The notes under the pieces were generated by a model. It ran no database searches. It was not told where the DNA came from and was given only the letters and a program-made list of their open reading frames with translations. A stretch of DNA of 64,000 nt, taken from positions 1,084,408 through 1,148,407 of the forward strand of contig BCLD01000003.1 in the NCBI GenBank assembly GCA_001600875.1, given 5' to 3'. Source of the stretch: Solicoccozyma terricola. Lineage: Eukaryota; Basidiomycota; Tremellomycetes; Filobasidiales; Piskurozymaceae. Shown one piece after another: positions 61,284 through 64,000 of this stretch. The first letter of the stretch is position 1. Each line of letters begins with the position of its first letter. A program made the translations under genes and the position numbers.

Positions 61284-62106
61284 GGGGGGGGGGGGGGGGG
61301 GGGGGGGGCGGTTATGGTTAGTGAGGTGGTTGGGAGATGATATTAAGAGGAAGTGAATGTTATCAGTGATGGGTGAAGGAACAATGCTAAAACCGGGGTG
61401 GGACCTCCCACGCACTTTTCGGATTAGAGGATAGTGAACCAGTCGAGTAAGAGCCAATGAACGAGAATTGAGGAATTGTTCGAGAGCTCGTAGGGCTGTA
61501 ACAAACAAAACAAGGGGAAAAGTGATTGATTAACGGGGTTTTTGAATTTTTCGATCTGTGAAACCGGGGGGGGGGAAAAAAAAAAGGAGAAATTACCCCT
61601 ATCAAATGGTCTCTTCTCTCTAGAACAATCCCATCCGATCGTTGTTATCTCGTCGTCAGAACAAAACCGCTCAATTATCTCGGAAATCCATTGATATCAT
61701 ATACTCACGGTTCAAATTCACCCTTCCAAGTCCCCATCGGTTCCATCCATTCCTCTTCTTCTAATCCATCTTTACCAAGTCTCCACGCATCAACTTTGGA
61801 TACCTTTATGACATTCTTTTGTTGCTTGTTTGAATGAAGGATCGGGAGGATCACAGTGGGAATGAAAGAAGCATCGGTTTCAATGATGGATGAAGTGGCT
61901 GATTCGGTATCATCGGTAGTGCGTTGACGCTGTTGATTGTCATCAGATGTGTGTTTGGATACGAGGATACCACCTGGGATATAATCATCGAACGAGAGCA
62001 ATGTCGGATGATCGCGCTTGAACAAGGGGTGATCTGGAAAGGTGATGAGTTCGTCTGGAGTGGTTGATGGTGGGATGGTGTCAGTGGATGGGACGGTAGA
62101 TGCCAT
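59838..62106 (-). CDS. Uncharacterised multi-exon gene
   Basis: Best model: exons 62106-61722, 61495-61416, 61209-61031, a small exon (60896-60874 preferred), 60814-60467, 60369-60328 and 60247-59838, about 488 aa. Landmarks are an N-terminal block with FPDHPLFKRDHPTLLSFDDYIPGG, a helical segment ALRALEQFLNSRSLALTRLV, a Glu/Asp-rich stretch (~330-365) and a C-terminal beta-rich region with IKTVIFIDRSPEMIIYAK and VGLKVFGTFAQIKGIR. The last region may be OB- or PH-like, but that is only an impression. The fourth exon is unsettled: a 29-nt alternative (roughly 60940-60910, donor GTCAGT) also keeps the frame. The first donor is GTGAAT, because the stronger GTGAGT 13 nt away gives a stop. The family is not recognised. 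Confidence 0.6.
60418..60432. repeat. G15 (sense C15) homopolymer in intron
   Basis: Run inside the intron 60370-60466 of the uncharacterised minus-strand gene; reads as poly-C on its transcript. Confidence 0.9.
61227..61308. repeat. 82-bp poly-G tract (sense poly-C) in intron
   Basis: G at every position except A at 61283. It lies in the 206-nt intron 61210-61415 of the uncharacterised minus-strand gene, starting about 15 nt from the splice acceptor at 61210, so the transcript carries an ~80-nt C tract just upstream of the acceptor. Confidence 0.9.
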
Positions 62107-62366
62107 GCCGAGGGAGGTATATGGGGGGTGAATGGGAATGGGATGAATGGGATGAATGGGATGAATGTGATGTGGTGTTTGTTGACAATTCACTCCGATC
62201 CATGCCACACTCACGTGACCCGTCCCCCCTTCCCCTCCTCCCGGTCCATGCCAGACTCAACCACACCCATCCACCACCCATCCATCCACCACTCTCCCTC
62301 GCAATCATCCACAGTCACACACCCACTCTCCTCCACATCACACACACTCTCTCTCACTCCCTCATC
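62107..62366. promoter_or_regulatory. Shared divergent promoter, uncharacterised gene / NTF2
   Basis: 260 bp between start codons. A 9-bp ATGAATGGG-type tandem repeat lies at about 62130-62172. CACTCACGTGACC near 62208 contains a CACGTG palindrome. CA-rich pyrimidine tracts precede the NTF2 ATG. Confidence 0.5.
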
Positions 62367-62487
62367 ATGTCAGCTCAAATGCAACAGATCGCAGAGCAGG
62401 TAAGTACTCCATCACCCTTTCCCACCACACCAATATCACTTCGCTCTCCACAATCCGGGAACGGGAATGTTGATCTGAATTAACAAC

Positions 62488-62585
<98 letters not shown>

Positions 62586-63722
62586 CCCCGGAAGGGGATT
62601 TTTGTGTTAAAAACAACCCCCCCCCCCCCCCCCCCCAACCGGGTCTCTCTGCAAACAGTTCACCAGCAAGTATCTCCCATTCCTCATCGAACAGGTCAAA
62701 GGTGATAACTGAACCCGTCATATTTTACGCTATTTTCCTTAAAACAGGCTTCTACTACCAAACCTTTGACGCTCAAAAGGATAGAACAGCATTATCTCCT
62801 CTTTACGTGAGTTCTCACCCTTCTCTCCCTCTCCCGCTCCTCGCTCCTCGCTTCCCGCAAATAGTGTGTCTCTCACGTCTCGTCGCTCGGAACTCATCCC
62901 ATCCTTTTCACAAACTTGTCTTGACAGAGAGATAACTCGATGCTGACTTGGGAAGGAGACGCTATCCTCGGTGTTCAATCTATCATTTCCAAATTGAATG
63001 TAAGTAGTACCCTCGTCCATCTTCTCTTTTCCCTTCTAACTGGCTAAAATTCTGCTTTCCTTTACCAACCTTTTTTCTTTTCATGTTTCATTTCACACAG
63101 GGACTCCCATTCGAGAAAGTCGCTCATAAAATCCTCACCGTAGACGCTCAACCTACCGTTCATGGATCTCAAAACTTGTTGGTATTAGTAACTGGACAAT
63201 TAATTGTGGATGATAGTCCCGCGCCTATGCCGTATGCTCAGCAGTTCCAGGTGAGGAGGAGGGGTGGTGGTGGTGGTTTTTTTTTTTTTTTTTGGTTTGG
63301 ATGTCGGGAATTGGGTCACAGAACGGTCGAGGGGTGGTTGTTGATGTCGGTTTGTTTTTATTGCCTTGATTGGTCTTTGCAGCTCGTTCAAGAAGGTCAA
63401 AGTTACTTTGTGTAAGTGTTCAAATCCCATCTCTTGGTTTTGCTTTTCTGGGGGGGTTTTATATAACTCTGTCGACTTTCACTGATCATCCCCTTGTTCT
63501 CTCCCCCTTGTCAAAGGCAAAACGACGTTTTCCGATTGTGAGTGCTACGCTTTGGTGGAACGCTTCTTCTAGCAGAGTCTCTTTTTTTTTCTTTTTTTCT
63601 TTTCGTTTTTTCATTCTTGGACTCTGGTCGTGGGATCAAGCCCCTTTTTTTTTCTTTCTGTTCCTGATCTGATGAAACGTTTTTATTATTATTATCTTGT
63701 GCATCGTAGGGTCTACGGATAA
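62367..63722 (+). CDS. NTF2: NTF2, nuclear transport factor 2 (Ran-GDP importer)
   Basis: Carries Ran-GDP into the nucleus and binds FxFG nucleoporins. Eight exons (62367-62399, 62659-62665, 62748-62806, 62928-62999, 63101-63250, 63383-63411, 63517-63537, 63710-63722) close to 127 aa, the usual family size (~125). Landmarks are FYYQTFDAQKDRTALSPLY, SMLTWEGD, GLPFEKVAHKILTVDAQP, LLVLVTGQLIVDD and NDVFRLVYG. Exon 2 is only 7 nt (TTCACCA) and is followed by a GC-AG intron. This is the only joining I found that yields the conserved AEQFTSFYYQTF. The preceding 259-nt intron contains a 94-bp and a 20-bp poly-C tract. Another intron has a T17 run near 63277. Confidence 0.93.
62490..62583. repeat. 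94-bp poly-C tract in NTF2 first intron
   Basis: Uninterrupted C94 on the sense strand, followed at 62617-62636 by C20. Both lie between the first exon and the 7-nt second exon. Length may be inflated or deflated by assembly. Confidence 0.85.
62659..62665 (+). other. 7-nt NTF2 micro-exon
   Basis: TTCACCA is flanked by AAACAG and GCAAGT. It supplies Phe-Thr and the first base of Ser in the conserved N-terminal helix. Removing it would delete these residues and shift the frame. Confidence 0.75.
62666..62747 (+). other. GC-AG intron in NTF2
   Basis: 82-nt intron starting GCAAGT and ending AAACAG. It is the second GC-AG intron in the window with an otherwise perfect donor consensus. Confidence 0.75.
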
Positions 63723-64000
63723 GCGTTCTTTTTCGTAGGGAGAATAGACGGGAAATGATCTTGAGGGTTAGTTGAGGATTTGGAAGGGAAAGGATGAACG
63801 GGTAAATTTGTGCTCTTTTGTGTTTTATCTGTCTTCACAATCATATCACACCCTGAATGAGAAACAAGTGATCACCCGCAACGGGGTAAAGGAAAACCCC
63901 AATGAAAACGTCATATAAAAGAGAACGCTTTAAGAAAATACATCATGTCGAGTTAGGGGAAATCACCGAGTCAGGGCAGGGAGCGGAAAAAAAAAAGATC

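Noticed and set aside
61165..61356. Poly-Gly open frame on the + strand, with a poly-Pro frame opposite
   Set aside because: Produced entirely by the G tract inside an intron; no start context and no flanking coding signal.
61703..61709. Strong GTGAGT donor at the end of the first exon of the uncharacterised gene
   Set aside because: Using it puts exon 2 in a frame that stops before its donor; the weaker GTGAAT 13 nt away keeps the frame through exon 3.
62365..62721. Minus-strand poly-Gly open frame over NTF2
   Set aside because: Artefact of the C94 tract in the NTF2 intron; overlaps well-supported NTF2 exons.
1..64000. Transposons, LTRs, tRNA, rRNA, CRISPR arrays, telomeric repeats
   Set aside because: No reverse transcriptase, transposase or terminal repeats were seen, no cloverleaf with a GGTTCRANNCC box was found by eye in the spacers, and no TTAGGG-like arrays are present. 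A tRNAscan or Infernal run would be decisive.
1..64000. A biosynthetic or defence gene cluster
   Set aside because: The 24 genes are unrelated housekeeping or regulatory functions; no backbone enzyme, tailoring set or toxin-antitoxin-like pair is present.

Overview
The window is nuclear DNA of an intron-rich basidiomycete, most likely a tremellomycete yeast (Cryptococcus/Kwoniella/Tremella type). Reasons: protein-coding genes are 0.4-4.7 kb and tightly packed, most are cut by many short introns (commonly 50-110 nt, mostly GTGAGT/GTAAGT...YAG), and the gene content is fungal (Fmp25-type RCC1 protein, EGCrP-type GH5 glycosidase, DUF3425 bZIP factor, membrane-anchored cysteine synthase). I joined exons by hand from splice signals, reading frame and family conservation. 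Nearly every model closes in frame, but no transcript evidence was available. No transposon, tRNA, rRNA or CRISPR was recognised.

Layout: 1-7 kb holds a bZIP factor (+), the complex I 24-kDa subunit (-), a mitochondrial Fmp25-type RCC1 protein (+) and a GPI-anchored Kre9/KNH-like protein (-). 8-25 kb holds five genes on the + strand: an HDA1-type deacetylase, an uncharacterised protein, OPA3, a large arrestin-like adaptor and a GH5 glucosylceramidase/steryl-glucosidase. 25-31 kb holds a membrane SDR and a WD40-inositol 5-phosphatase (both -). 32-40 kb holds two uncharacterised Ser/Pro-rich proteins (+), SUS1/ENY2 (-) and a small twin-zinc-motif protein (+). 40-50 kb holds a cysteine synthase (-), a Fun30-type remodeller (-), TRM112 (+) and PFS2 (-). 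51-64 kb holds a CBM21 PP1 regulatory subunit (+), an SLC35F6-like transporter (-), ATG6/Beclin-1 (+), an uncharacterised gene (-) and NTF2 (+).

Neighbours alternate strand: five head-to-head pairs share 225-343 bp presumed bidirectional promoters, and many tail-to-tail pairs are only 117-310 bp apart. The genes are ordinary housekeeping and regulatory genes, not a cluster. Loose functional links are mitochondrial (complex I subunit beside the Fmp25 homologue; OPA3) and chromatin/mRNA (HDA1, Fun30, Sus1, Pfs2).

The most unusual things are at gene-structure level: long poly-C tracts (up to 94 bp) in introns, usually C on the transcript; two GC-AG introns, one after a 7-nt exon; a 17-exon cysteine synthase with five exons of 11-19 nt; stop-free 3n introns; and microsatellites just before start codons. 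I found no convincing new multi-gene system.
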